From NCBI RefSeq assembly GCF_043641665.1, contig NC_092200.1, forward strand, positions 11,522,694-11,586,693: a DNA stretch of 64,000 nt, read 5' to 3'. The position numbers were made by a program, and so were the translations under genes. This DNA comes from Enoplosus armatus (lineage: Eukaryota; Chordata; Actinopteri; Centrarchiformes; Enoplosidae). Each line of letters starts with the position of its first letter. Position 1 is the stretch's first letter. The notes beneath the pieces are model-generated. The model did not search any database, was not told where the DNA came from, and was given only the letters and a program-made list of their open reading frames with translations. This document shows, piece by piece, positions 1 through 12,900 of this stretch.

Positions 1-151
1 GTTTCTGTGGATCATTTCTGTATTTCAACACATACAGATGACACAGTATGACTAAAACTTCACTGGATCTTTGGCAGTAAACCAGTCCCCACCTCCTCTG
101 CATTTGGCTTTGCTGCCTCTGACTCCTGTGTGACTAACAAGAGCGGTTTAC

Positions 152-259
152 CTGGATGAGAGTATTAGGGAAGCCTTTGACAGAGACGGCCCCAGGCAGG
201 CTGGAGTGGCTCAGGTGTGTGGGACCCCTCCGCTCCAACTGTCTCTTACGTCTGAAAAC
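152..259 (-). CDS. Candidate third coding exon with a furin-type cleavage site
   Basis: On the minus strand a 108-base segment lies between an acceptor ending CCCTTGTAG and a GTAAAC donor. It continues phase 0 from the 48-base exon and adds 36 residues (58-93) without a stop. Residues 60-63 read Arg-Arg-Lys-Arg and are followed by Gln, a match to the proprotein convertase (furin) consensus. With the signal peptide, this suggests a prepropeptide of about 43 residues removed before the mature chain begins. A second acceptor, TTTTCAG, lies 8 bases further in, but using it would put a stop (ACG TAA) straight into the frame, so I prefer the first. The next exon is off the left edge. Alternatively, an exon I did not see may lie between this one and 1406. 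Confidence 0.5.
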
Positions 260-1405
260 CTACAAGGGTGAGACAGTCACAACCACGTCCACAACCACAG
301 AGAGAAACTCTGCTCCTGCACGTCTCTCTGTGTGCATCAAGTCTTCTGTGAGGTGCTTACTGAGTGGAGAACATAGTTTTTGTTTTGTTTGCCCCCTGCC
401 CTCTCATCCTGTCCTGTCCTGCTCTGTCTTGTCCTTGTCACATTCAGTCTCCTTGTTTTTTATTGGCAGTCAAACTCCAGCATTAAGGGGAGTAAACTGC
501 AAAATTATTATTGTCAGTGGCCCGGCCATTTCCTGCATTGATCTGCATGTAAACGAAGCACTGCTATTGATCCACTCGTTTTCCTAATAAATGGACTGTC
601 ACTTTGAGAAACAACAGGTTTCAGTTTGCCTATTAGGACTTTGTGGTACATTTACAATGGTACCGCAGGGCCTGGACTCCATCAATGCCCCCCCCCCCAA
701 GTTATATAAGTGTGGAAATAAAAAGACTTTCTCCTTTTTTTCCAGTCTGTTGAAAACAAAGTAGACTACATTAGCTACAAAATATTCGCCTCGCAATCAT
801 TTTGCGACGCCATTTAAAGTGCTCACAGTGATTGCTGTTGACCTACATTTTGATGATTGTTTTAGTTTTCATTGTGGCATGAGCTTTGTGGAATATTTGA
901 GAATTCGCTGCGGCACAACAGCTGTACAGTTTGGAGTTGAAGGATGATTGCAATATGCATGCGTGTTATTGCAGAGATGCACACATTGCTAGTGTGTGTG
1001 TGTGAGGGAGTTCAGTAACTTGTTTGTCTTGTTTCTCTCAGCAACTGCATAGCTTCGTCACAATCACATCATGTCCCCATTTGTATCAGTAATACACAGT
1101 AATTATTCTGTTTACATGGATTAACACAACTGCGTTTTGTGTTAAATAAGAATGAACTCACACAACCCATCACAACCAGCCTCCCCTCTCCACACCACTC
1201 AATCTCCCTCTGTCGTTTATTTCTGCCTCGTCTTTCCACTACCATGATGTCTTTTCCCTTACCTTCCATCTGCTGTGGCTTTCCTATGACCACGAGACAG
1301 ACTCCCTCAGAGTTAAACCTGCTCTGAACTGGACACAGAAGACCCAAAGGATTTGGTCTTAAACAAACAATCTTGAGTAGGATAGGAGCAAGTGGAGGCA
1401 CATAC

Positions 1406-1453
1406 CTGTCCTTCAGTTAAGGATAGCGCCCTCTGCTGCTTCTGATCGTCATA
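1406..1453 (-). CDS. Candidate second coding exon of the unidentified secreted protein
   Basis: A 48-base segment on the minus strand is flanked by a strong acceptor (a pyrimidine-rich run ending in CTCTTTTCAG) and a GTATGT donor. It joins the first exon in phase 0 and adds 16 residues (42-57, starting Tyr-Asp-Asp-Gln and ending Glu-Gly-Gln) with no stop, then leaves in phase 0. The segment is polar and acidic/Gln-rich with no recognisable domain. Small phase-0 exons are common in propeptides of secreted and matrix proteins, but that is only suggestive. The good splice sites and kept frame support it; no transcript evidence is available. Confidence 0.6.
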
Positions 1454-1789
1454 CTGAAAAGAGGAAGAGGATCAAGAGTCAACACTGATGCTGTTTCTAT
1501 CTTTCAAAAGTGGATTTACATTAATATAAAGAAATGAATATTCTTACACTGCTGCAACTCAATACATTGTTTTCATACATAGCACTGTTCAAGCACTAGA
1601 TGCTGCCAGTGCATACTGTGAAAAGCTGGCCTGTGCATTGTTAACTATTTATGAATATGTGACTGTTTGGTAATTAGTTCTCCTGTCCTGACAAAACAAA
1701 TAATTCTTCAGCACCCAAACATGGCAGCATTTCTGGAAGGAAGCTGGAGCTGTGATCTTCAGGGTGTTGACGACTTTTTAAAATTGAGC

Positions 1790-1794
<5 letters not shown>

Positions 1795-1826
<32 letters not shown>
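1795..1826. repeat. GT microsatellite
   Basis: About 16 uninterrupted GT units lie within the putative first intron of the minus-strand secreted-protein gene. Confidence 0.9.
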
Positions 1827-1828
<2 letters not shown>

Positions 1829-3174
1829 GAGATTGACCAAAATTCAGCCTCCATCAAAACCTGCCACAATCCATCTGGCTTTCTGCTGTTGCTCACGTTA
1901 TGTGTTGGCGAGTCCCATAAATGACTCATTTAATGTATTCCGCTCCATTATAAACACAAGTGACCTCAGTGGGAAAAGGCAAAACACAAGTAAACTAAAC
2001 CAAATGTAGCCTCTGAAAAGATGCTGCATCGGGTATTAGTTAGTTCCAGCCACATTTGAAGCTTATAATTGCGCATGCTGTAATTACAATACAAATAACT
2101 GCTGCAGGAAAGCACATATGTGGCACAAACTCCCTCAGATGGAACAGAATTCCCACTGAAAACTTTTTCATGTGTGGGTGAAAATCCTCCTCTCTCCTCC
2201 TGCAGCTGTCGGATCCGTTGTCCAGATGAGGGTGATTACTTTGGACAGAACATGAGGACTGTCCACAGAAAAATGCTAACCACAGGTTTAAAGTATAACA
2301 GCCGCTAGCCACATGAAAAGCCAAAAAAGGGAGCAGAAAGATTCTGTTCCACAGAAAGGGTGTGTTTTTGGTGTGGTGGCATTATGGCTGTAAAAACCAT
2401 TACAATGAGACTTTGTTTCTGTTAGAAGAAAAAAAAATTACATGTCTCCACAGGTCAGGGTTAGACTGTACACGTCTCCTGCCCTCCTGAAGCACACTTG
2501 ACCACAATTATCGTCACTGCAGCCTCTTTCTGAGGAGTCAGAGTGAACTTACATTCCTGCAGAGTTACTGGCTTCCTCTGACCTGAGCTACTGTATCAAC
2601 ACTGACCACACGTTGTCTGAGCAAAAACTGACTAAATCAGTTTGCTACCAGTCATTTCAACCTCTTAAAGATTATTATTCTTTTCATGAATTATACTGAT
2701 TGATACAGTGAATCCTACATTCACAAATGGATCATCACATGGAGGAAATGTTGGTTAAAAGAAGCTGATGAGTTAGAGACAGATTTTTAAGCTTTGAGTC
2801 AACTGAGATGTACAAAAGAGGCTCATAGAAACGTCTAAACTATTTTGTAAATTGACTGTAATTTGAAAAGTTGTATAAATGCTATCTCTTAAAATTAAAA
2901 TCAAACTGACTCAATGTAACGTTAGAGATGCAGCCCCACTTTCCACTGCCAGCTTCCTTCCTGTCCTTACTGGCCAAAATGCTGATAATTCTTTTCACTT
3001 TCATATGAGAGAAGTTAGTTATTATGCAGTTTGGTTCCAGCAAACAACATTTAAATAGACTCAAACAGGCTGCACTTACCTCTGTAGCACAGATGATGAC
3101 TGATGCCTAATGAACACCTTGGTCACCACTGTCCTTCCCTTAACTATCACATCCATTAGAAGTACGTCTCTTAC

Positions 3175-3297
3175 CTGTCCGTCTGCGGTCTGTCCTCCGA
3201 CACACAGCTCTCCCTGTGTGGCTCCTGAGCAGTCGAGGGCGTGTGACAGCAGGCTTGCCTGCAGGCAGAGCACGCACAGCCAGATAGTAAACCCCAT
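3175..3297 (-). CDS. First coding exon of an unidentified secreted protein (signal peptide exon)
   Basis: Read on the minus strand, the ATG at 3297 opens 41 codons that end exactly at a GTAAGA splice donor (intron starts at 3174), leaving phase 0. Residues 1-20 form a typical signal peptide: a short start, a hydrophobic run rich in Leu, Cys and Val, then Ser-His-Ala before a likely cut ahead of Leu-Asp-Cys. Residues 21-41 are small and polar with two cysteines (23 and 32). A TATA box lies about 50 bases upstream, so the 5' leader would be very short. The frame stays open across two more candidate exons to the left (1406-1453 and 152-259), and the gene then leaves the window. I do not recognise the family. 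The signal peptide, donor and TATA box together make a real gene likely; its function is unknown beyond probable secretion. Confidence 0.7.
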
Positions 3298-3343
3298 GAT
3301 CCAGTCAGGAACGCGAGTGTTCCCAGCCCCTGTCAGCTCCCTG

Positions 3344-3350
3344 CTTTATA
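3344..3350 (-). promoter_or_regulatory. TATA box of the minus-strand secreted-protein gene
   Basis: Minus-strand TATAAAG lies 47-53 bases upstream of the ATG at 3297. Transcription normally starts 25-30 bases downstream of a TATA box, placing the start near 3315-3320 and giving a leader of only about 20 bases. TATA promoters are typical of tissue-restricted genes, which fits a secreted product. Confidence 0.55.
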
Positions 3351-5563
3351 CTCTCGGCTCTGCTAATGGGGAACAGATGCAGGGGAACGGGAGGCCATGC
3401 CAGCTTCACGCAGACAAACAGCCCACCACAAGCCTGTGCTATGCGCCAGCCAGTGGCCTGCGGTCCTGCAGAAACATGTCAGACATCTTGAGGGGCCTCC
3501 CCTTTAAAAGCTGCCTCCCCCTACCCCACTACCCCTACCTAAAGAGGAGTATGAAGGACATTTTCCACTTATGCCTGCACTGCTCCTGCCAAAGAGAGTG
3601 TGTGCTTGTGTGTGTGTGTAAATAAGGGAGAGCACAGACAGAGTTGAGAGAGAGAGAGAGAGAGGAAACTTGTGTTGTCAAACCTCTGTACATAACAAAT
3701 GAAAAATTGGTGGTTTGGTTCTTGTAATGCCTTGAAGAAATGTTGCATTATGCAGTGAATTTGTCTCCTGGCTCAGTCTAGATGAATGTCTTTCTACATG
3801 TATACGTGCAGCAGCTGTTTATACAGTTGTGCACTGATCCAACACTTCAGCAAGCCTTTTAGAATTACAGTAATTACTCCTTAGTAGACTTCTCAGTGGA
3901 AAATACAGCAGCTATCAACTCTGTCAATCCATCTTTCAGCTTGCACACTTCTGTTGACTGAACGCTGGCAAAGGAGATGAAATTGTGAGCTGTGGATAAA
4001 AATCAGTCTATTATGGTTTAGGGAAACTACTCATGATCAATTGGGAAAGAAAAACTAAAAAAATGAAAAAAAGGAAAGTAATGTTTTGAATGGATTTTCT
4101 CTAAATTGTACAGTATGTTTTACATTATATGGAAAGCATGTTGAGGGGGGTTAATGTACCTCTGTGGGAGCTTATATGCCCTTTAAAACATAGCACACCA
4201 TAAAGAATGCATCTCCTGAAGGGGCAAGTTGTACATGAATAGGCACCCTGTCTCAAGGTGTATTACAGGATGGAAAGAGTGAGTGAGAGCGAGAGAGACG
4301 AGAATAAAGTCTAATGTCTTCAAGCCCTCAGGCTCCGGGCCACAGAGGAATTGTCTCCTGCTGCGACTGGAAACATGCACTGCTGTGAAAACTGTGCAAA
4401 TGAAAGGTTCATTTCCGGACCAAGACAAGCCCTTATACCACTTCCCTGTCCTCTAGCATATCACTGAAAGATGTTGCTTCTTACTCAACAAACTTGAAAA
4501 AGATTGTGAAAGCGTCTGTAATGTCTCTGACAATTTCCCAGTGAGTCACAGTTTGAGAGGGGAGAATGAGAGATGGTTATTCATCTTCATCCCCAGCTCC
4601 CAATCCCCCCCCATCCCCTTTTTTTCTTAGATATCTTCCACGCTGTGTAGGACCCATCGTCGCAAACATCTCCCTGGAGGTTCAGCAAGACCACTGGCTA
4701 GACAGCTCCTGGCTAATGATGTGAATTGACCGAGGTGATGTTTAGTCAGGAGACAAAGGAAGGAAAGAGTGACAAATTACCTCAAAACAGCAAACCTTGC
4801 TCTACTAGGCAGCCAATCCAAAATGGACTCAAGTCTCGGAGTGGACAAACATGTCAGCCATTTTACTGGATTGACCAAGCAATTTATTCAAGCATCATTC
4901 CTTCTGAGAATCACAGTTTGTGCTTCAATTTAAAAAACATCAGATGACTTCTTGTAAGGCATGTCGAAAATCATGTAACCAAGGTTACAAGTTTACATTA
5001 ACCTCTCACAAACCACAATGCGGCTATGTAAAGAGAGTGACACAGTGGGGGGAGAGATATTTCATACTCCTAATCCCTGTTATTCACTCTATGCTTTCAA
5101 GTTTAAAGTAACTTTTTTAATGCATTTCAGGGAGTTAACTGTAAAAAAAAAAATTGCTATGCAGAGCCACTCTCAGTATTCGCCTCCCCTGCCTCCCTAT
5201 GGGAAGTGTCATTCATCAGCGGCTCTGCTTTGAGCTGCTGTCAATGTGTCTGAGGATGATGCTCTACGGCTAGCAGCTGTTGACCTTGTGAAAAGAAAAA
5301 ACACCCCTTTTTCCCCCCTCTGCACGCTGTCTGCTCTGACCAGAGATGAGAAGACAGGTAATTTGTGACACATAAATACTTGTAGAAATGTGTTTGTGTC
5401 TGTGCGTGAGGGTAAGCAACAAAGCTGTTGGGTAGCAGGATGAGAGAGGAGAGAAAACAGGAAATGTGAGGAAACAACATCTGGATTAGGAGGCATGACT
5501 CATGAAGTAATGGATGTTTTGAATTATGTAATTGAAACATCGACTGTCTTACTGCCCCATTTT

Positions 5564-5800
5564 GTTAAAGGGTTGGCTTGCCCAAATTACAGGGAAGCAC
5601 TTTCTCACTTAACTCTAATGGTATCTATTCATGCAGATAGTTTTGGTTTTATTTGCCCAGATTTTGAGATATCTGTGTCTGAAAATAACACCCAATACTA
5701 TGGAGGTGAATGGAACTTTGTTTGTGGTGGTGAAAGCATTGCAAAAAATCATTTAACTTTCCAGACACATTGTCCCTGTTACATAAGAACAATTTTTAGT
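5564..5800. repeat. Decayed teleost interspersed repeat
   Basis: The sequence starts near TTAAAGGGTTGGCTTGCCCA and contains motifs such as TTTTGGTTTTATTTGCCCAG, GAGATATCTGTGTCTG and GGAGGTGAATGGAA. From recall, these make up a non-coding repeat that is frequent in perciform fish genomes. The 108-codon open frame across it (5495-5821) is therefore not treated as a gene. The boundaries are approximate and I see no clear target-site duplication. Confidence 0.5.
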
Positions 5801-5851
5801 GTGGCACTAGGGGTAATTTAAAATATTTGTCTTGGTGAGATGGTTTAACTG

Positions 5852-6254
5852 TTAAAGGAATACTTGATGCTGTGAGACATACTTTTATCCGCCTTCTTGG
5901 AGCTACAGCAAAGAGACAGTTAGTTTAGCTTAGCATAAAGACTGGAAACAGGGGGAAACTGCTAGCCTGGCCCTGTCCAAAGCAAAAAATTACGTCTACC
6001 AGCACCTCTAAATAAACCACATATAACATGTTCATTAGTGAGCTTTAGAAGTGCTGGTAGGGCGGATATTGTAACCTTTGGAGGGAGCCAAGCTAGCCGT
6101 TTCCCCCTGCTTCCAGTCTTTATGCTAAGCTAAGCTAATTGGTAACTAGCTTGAAATTGAATGTCACGACATGCGAGCATTATCAATTTTCTCATCTAAT
6201 CCTTGGCAAGAAAGCAAAACAAGTGTGTTCTGTCAAGACTATTTATTCCTTTAA
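5852..6254. mobile_element. MITE-like DNA transposon, most complete copy of family A
   Basis: This 403-bp element is bounded by a perfect 11-bp terminal inverted repeat, TTAAAGGAATA at 5852-5862 and TATTCCTTTAA at 6244-6254. Inside are a second, longer pair of inverted segments: TTAGCTTAGCATAAAGACTG with GGAAACAGGGGGAAAC on the left, and the matching GTTTCCCCCTGCTTCCAGTC with TTTATGCTAAGCTAA on the right. It has no coding capacity, so it is non-autonomous. Four more copies occur in the window (21345-21670, 45738-45935, 47644-47945, 48035-48324), which confirms an interspersed family. Confidence 0.85.
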
Positions 6255-9200
6255 AGATGTGTTCAGACAGAAAGTGAAGGGACTTTTTGCAGTTGTACAA
6301 ACTGTACATTAGCTTTAAAATAGCTAGCAACGGAAGTAACGTGTAATGTGTCTGTGTGTGTTTAAGTTCAGTCTCTGTCTTCTCTGTCTCTGCTTTTTCG
6401 TTACTGTATGATTAAGAAGCAGATTCATAAAGTTCTGGGACACATGCAAATATTTTGCTGAAGTTGAGACCTTTTTAACTCACGCAGATGCGTCTTTGCA
6501 TCAATTTGCTCCGTCTTGGGGGCGATTTTGCTTCTAATTGTGTCTTTCCATTGACCTTATGTGCAGTTGCACTGCCTCTAAAATTTGCATTGCATTCTGA
6601 ACGCACAGAAAGAAAAAACAGTAAATTAAGAACTACAACTACCATTTATCGCTCTAAATATGTATTTGTATGTGCATGTGAACAAAAATAGCCAAATGAT
6701 AGTCACTGTGTGTGGATTTACTTCAACCTTGGAGGGCACATAACATGCTTCCAGATTAAATGAACCACTGACACAACAGTCAATTAGCCCCCTTGTGCAT
6801 CAAGGTGAAATTTGTCCTATTCAGGCCTCCATTTGGCAGACCAAACTCAGTCATGCTCCAAAAAGCACTTTTTAATCATGTTTCTGTGTTATTGTATGCA
6901 TATGTATGTGTGTGTGTGACAAATGAAGAGAACTCTAATGAGTTTGAAGGGTAAAGCAGTGTGTGCATACTTTATGTCAGGTCTTGTAGATAATAATGAG
7001 TGCCTGAAACTCATGTCTCCCCCCTCCTCTCTGTACAACTGGACAGGCTTATAGGTCTGATTGCAAATCGATACTCCTCCACAGAACATTGTCCTCTTCT
7101 TTTTCTATGCGGCTGCTTTGGTAACAGCTTTTGAAAGGTGCGAGGGAGACAAAAGCAGTGAGGCTTTCAATCCCCTCATGTGGAAACAGCAGAGGAAGCC
7201 AAGGACGAGGCTGAGGAAAAACAGTGCAGCTGTGCTGCAATTTGTGTGTTTGTCATTGAACAAAGAGGGATCATTGTTTGGTCTCTTATATTTCACTTTC
7301 CGTTTATGTGTCCTTGGCTGTTTGAGCATTAGCATGCTCACACAGAGGAGCGCTCATTTGACTCAAAGTGAATCTTACATATATCATCAGTTACAGGCAG
7401 TATTTGTCTTTAATCTCACATCTGTACCCCGATCTGTACCCCCCCCCACCCCCCACCCCCGCAGCAGTATTTTACTGAATAAAAAGGCACTCAGCAATCA
7501 CAGCCCTTATTTTCCCACACCAGACAGATGAAATACAGCTTTATTCCAAGCAATCCTTTAAATCCGTCTACACATTACCATAACTTATCAATTTAGACAT
7601 CAAAGCTGCCAGGAAGAGAAAACATGCAGTCTGTACATAATCAATTAAATGGTAAGTCACCGTGGCTGAGGGCTCAGTGGAAACGTGACATATACACAAA
7701 TAACTTAAGTGGTTTTAAAATAGTGGGAAGCTCCTATCTTAGTGCACAAAGGCAAGAAAATAGGCCCGGGGCATGTGGTAACATTAATCTATAACAATAA
7801 AAGGCCTTGCAGTGAGTGCCTTGTTTACATTATGGTTTGCTGAGTTAAAGCCATTTCATTACGTCTAAATGAATTTTTTGAGGTTTTGATATGATGACTG
7901 ACAAAATGTGATATGTTAAACATGGGTGCTAGCATTTATGGATGTAAATGATTTTCTTTCCAGTTATAGGCTTTGTTGACAGACATATAGTCTAGATAAA
8001 AGGAGAGCACAGGCTGTATGCAGGTTGTCATACAGGTCGTTTTACATGGAGCATGTTTTTTAGCTTCTCTGGATGAGCTTACTTGGCACCATGGCAGCAT
8101 TTGATAGCTTTTCTTTGCAGATGAGGCATACCAGCGTGGGACAGCTAGCTTCCCCTCTCCACTAAAAGCCATAAGCCAAATAGCTTTCATTCTACAGTAC
8201 AGATTTTTGGTCATCTTTTGGTCTTAGCTGCGGCATAACTGCATATTTAGCAGGGATGTTTTTGCTGCAGTGATTTTGATGTTACTTGCTTATTTCTTCT
8301 GTTTTGATATGCTTGAAACATAATGTGAAATGCATTAAAACAATGGAAATGAACAAATCCCGCAGCACCTTTGCCCATCACCCCACTTCTGGAACCACTG
8401 CTGTAGGGGTCATTGAAAAGCATGTGGGACATAAAGCACATAGCACATAAAGAGGATGGATTGGAGGAAATAGGTAAACAAAAGTAAATCCCAACAATTC
8501 ATTGCAGAATATCTCTCCATTTATACATGTCGACGTACATGTCGATGTCGAAACTCTCAAAGAATAATATACTCTGTACAAGTCAGTGTCTTTGAGAAGA
8601 TGTAAGATACCATGGTTGTATATAAGTGATACTGAATTGTATCTTTATGGAGACAATGATGAGTAGGAAAGTGCTAATTAAAGGCAACTTGTCCGGTTAT
8701 TATCACTGGACACCGACCATTGTTCATTCAGCCAAAATACTAAACACGCCATCATGAGAGAGTGTCAGACGTAGTATGGGCCGTGCCCTCTCACTATCTC
8801 TCATTTATATCCCATCCTCTCTCTGCTCTGGTTACCATGGCAGCAAGGAGTTTGATTCAAACAATGCCACTGAGGGTTGAAGCCTTTGACGAGAGGAAAG
8901 AACCGACCATATCTGTATCTGGGTGAGACAAGGTGTGGACAGGCTCAGTCTGACACACGCATTATTACATACATGTCATACAGCTCTTCGTCTATTTTTA
9001 TTGGGTGAATATGGATCCATAAAGATTTGTTATTGTATTATTCAGATGCAGAACTGAAATTCTTTTTTTGTCTTTGGGAACATTTTATTATTGACTGCGG
9101 AGAGCCCACTAACAGGCCTTTTTGTTTTTTAAAACTGATTAAGTGGCTTTTTGTTCTATACCACATGACAGATGTCTGTGTGCTCAAGTGAGGACTTTTT

Positions 9201-9534
9201 GTCTGCAACTTTGTCTGCACAATTAACTTGAACATCGTACAGCCCTTGGTAATCAGCAGCAAACCAACTCGCTCCCCAGAATGGGAGAGCAAGATGTTAG
9301 CAGAACTTAAATGTGGTAAAAATAATTTAAAATGGTTCTTGTTAATTATGTGCTTACACGTCACTGTGCTACTTTGTTGCATATATAGAAGTGCCTCAAT
9401 CACAGAAAAAAACTTTCCAAATTAATTTATTTTCTGTGTCTTTTTCTGCCCTTCATTGCATATTAAGTAAAAATCTAAACTAATAAAAACACACTATCTG
9501 CAAGCTGCTAACAGTTACCTATTACACACCAAGC

Positions 9535-9983
9535 AAACATGGAGCAACAATAGCATTAATTTAGAGACATGTTTCTGTCTATCTGATGAATGTAAGTCCA
9601 ATATTCACTGATCTAGCTGTGCTTTAGTCTCCATCCTCATTAGCAGCTAAATGCTCTGCTATGTTCACCAGCTAGCAGCTGATTTTGTTTGTCTGCCATT
9701 TGTCGCTGGGCAGGTAGCATACAGTGGGTCAATCAAAGCTTTAATTCTTTTCTGAAATCAGCTCTTCTGCTTAGGCTTACCATGAGGTCTATGAGAGCAG
9801 TGAGACTGAACCAAAACAGTGAAGTTGAGGGCTGTAAAACCAAACCAATGAGCTGAAAGATGCTAAAATGTAGTGATAGTTGGTGATTCTCTGTGGGTTT
9901 GTCACTATAAGCAACACCTTTCACATTACACATAATAATCTGATCCATTGTTAATATAAAAATATTGAATAAGTGCAGCTTTA
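9535..9983 (-). mobile_element. Non-autonomous element, family B, inverted copy
   Basis: Read on the minus strand it begins TTAAAGCTGCACTTATTCAA and runs through segments that align with the plus-strand copy at 43392-43909. Shared blocks include TATTAAC, ATTATGTGTAAT, TTTTAGCATCTTTCAGCTC and GCTAGCTGGTGAACA. The left boundary is uncertain. The copy is degraded and non-coding. It recurs 33 kb away in the opposite orientation. Confidence 0.7.
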
Positions 9984-12900
9984 ATTTGTTGCATCATCAA
10001 ACTGGTGCTAGCATGCTTTGAACTAGCTTGTGGAAAGTAGAGGTAGTGTATCTCTGTACTAGAAGATAAAATGAATTGAGCCATTTCATTAATTAATTTA
10101 CATTTCTTCAGATATCCAGGTGCAGTCGCAGGCTGCTGAAATGATCATAGTGTGGGCTGAAGTTCTCATTTGCTGTATGTGTTAACAAGTGTTGCTGAAT
10201 CTCAGACCTATTATAGAAATATCTCACAGAGCTGGGTGGCTAGCAACAAAAACACCTCTTTTGTAAACAGCTGTGGCTAAACTTGGCTGGAGAAAACTAT
10301 TGGCAAGCGAACCGGGAAGTGGAGTGGCTGGCAAATTTACTCTCACTCATCCACATTTGTGAACTAAACACAGGAAAGTGGGGGTGGGCTTGTTCTCAGA
10401 CTTCTGTGCTGCGTGACTAATATAGTCTGCAAGGAGACTGACCAGACTGTCAATATGTTGTGGTTTCTAAACACTGGAAGGGGAAAGAATTAGTTAGGGG
10501 CTACTGGTGGCTAAAAGGAATGTCTTAAAGTATGAGTGCTAGTCTGGAAGGCTTTGCACTGTACAAAAACACAGAGGGAATATCTGACCTTCTGTTGTCC
10601 TGACACTTTTCCATGACTTGCCATGTTCATGCATTGCCTTTTTGTTCACTTGTTTGTATTCAAATGAAAATCAGTCTTAATGAACATCTGCTGTGAAGGT
10701 ATTTTGCAGCACCTGAGAAAACTGGCCCCATCCAGTGCTACCAGCCATGGCTGAGTCATGTACGGCGTGTCCAGGAGGGTAAGGCAGTTATTTTCTATTA
10801 CGAGTGTGATTTTCCTCAGCTCCTCCTTTAACTCATTACTCAACCCAGAGGACAATCAGCTCTTGTTTATTAGCTGTAACAGGGGAAATGGCTTGATGAC
10901 TCCCTTCCGCCACCGAAGCCCCATCCACCCTGGAGATTTCTGAAAATGCATTCATCAAATGTCAAAATATTAAATGTGAAACAAGCTACTCTTTTGTCCC
11001 CTCTCCATATGAAATAAAATACATTGTCTTTACTCCACACTGTGAGCAACAGTACAATGCATGGAGTGACTCACTATCTTTGTTTGGTGGTTGTGATGCT
11101 TTGTTTCCAACACTGGAATGGCCACTTATGGGCAATTAGTCATGCTGAGTAGGCAGAGGCTTCACCTCCACCTCGTCACTGACAAACACAAGAAAATCTA
11201 TGTTTAAATGGAATAAGCTGAGCGGCTGCTGACTAAAGGAGCCGTTGGTAGTGAGAGCGGAAATATGTTGCTCATCTTGGCGTTAGTAGATAGACAGTAG
11301 AGGAGTTAACACACATTATTGTGGGAATAAAAGTAGGACCTTTAATCCAAAATCAATACTTTGACCAAGAAGTCTGTGGTATCTCAGGCCTTTAATACTT
11401 TAATAGTTTGATAGTTTACTAATTGTTTTCCATTGAATGTAAAATAATTGGATATGCTTCATGGGCTTGTTAACATCTGCTTTACAGCCACTGCAGTTTA
11501 CAGGGTAATCATATATAATTCTACTCAAGAGAGGTCTGTCATTCCTTGCTGTTGGAAATGATGCTCTTTATGTCTTAACGCATGCATCTGGACACACTTT
11601 CCAACTACAGTGCACATATGCACAGTTAAGCATTCACACATTGTCAAATGTAAAAGGCTTTTTCGAATGTCAACTCTAAAAGTGCTTTAAATTAAAAGTG
11701 AATTCTGCAACTTTCCACATGTTACCCTAAAGGTCAGCGAGAGGTAAGTGAAATGACGTGACCAATGAAAGTGGCTCGTTTTCTGATTTTCTGAGGAAAC
11801 AAGAATCGCCCAGAGACAAATGTCGAGTGTACAATGGATTATGGGATATCAAGAGTCACAACGGATGCAACAACATGCTGTGTAAGGTAAAAGAAGGCTT
11901 CATATGATCCTTGAAATGGGACACACCTTGTTGGCAACATATTTATTCTACAAATGTGGACTTTAAAAGAGGTACGAGGTAACACACCAACTACCTCAGT
12001 TGTCTACATCTCAGAGGAAGTGGTCCGGCCTTGAAAAGCTTCCCCCTGAGAATCACAGGAAGGAGATAAGTCAACAGGAGCAGGATAATACCACTTTTAA
12101 CAGGGGGAGACGGAGGCAGGCTTATGTACTGAATGTAGGTCAATATCGATCATGGATCACTGAAGAGAGACTGAATGTTGTCGCAGGTGCAAAAGCCTGT
12201 CCTTTTAGGTAAGCACATCGGATGCACCTGCTGTCTCCCTGCAGAGACGTCACTGCGTTTTTATTACAGGAACAGGATCTCTGGGTATATTCAGAGTCAC
12301 ACTGATGGGTTTGAGTCTATTTTTCTCAATGGTACAGTGGGATAAACAGGAAGGCACTCTTTGCTTTCAAAATGATGAATCCTCTATTGTGCTGGCTGGC
12401 TTAGTACTAAAACTGATTTAAAATACACCATTGTTATGCAATATAAGTGCAACTAAAAGAAGGAAGAGTTGTAAGTAAATAAACTTAGATTTAAAGGCTA
12501 ACTTGAACTACAATGATCTTGTGACTAAGGTACATTTACAGGTTATTTTTACCTGATGAAATTCAGTCAATTGGAAGATCTCATGAATACATTTTATGGA
12601 AGAGGATAGCAAGCAATTTTGCGTCAAGAAACATTCAGCCGTCTAAAGTATCAGCAGTAAACAGCAGGCTTTTGCTGTCAGAATCCAGAGGAAAAATGCA
12701 AATATTCAGATACTGTCATAAAATGGCTACAAAACGCTTCTGATTGGCTTTTCCTACAAATTATAGACTGTATCTAGAAATTAAGAAGAATCCCTACAGT
12801 TGAAGTGCATGTTAGCGTGTTGACGGATTTGCATAGTAACCCTAAATCCCCACATTTTGGATAGCAACTCTAAAATGTATTATTTTATAGCCACATTAAA

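Noticed and set aside
5495..5821. 108-codon frame resembling a cysteine-containing protein
   Set aside because: It lies across a decayed interspersed repeat.
7061..7531. 156-codon frame in the intergenic region
   Set aside because: Composition and content look random, ending in a poly-C/Pro stretch, with no promoter or splice evidence.
12000..12217. 70-codon frame ending in TTTTAG|GTAAGC, a possible exon with a donor
   Set aside because: The frame stops before the donor, the peptide is not recognisable, and no partner exon was found.
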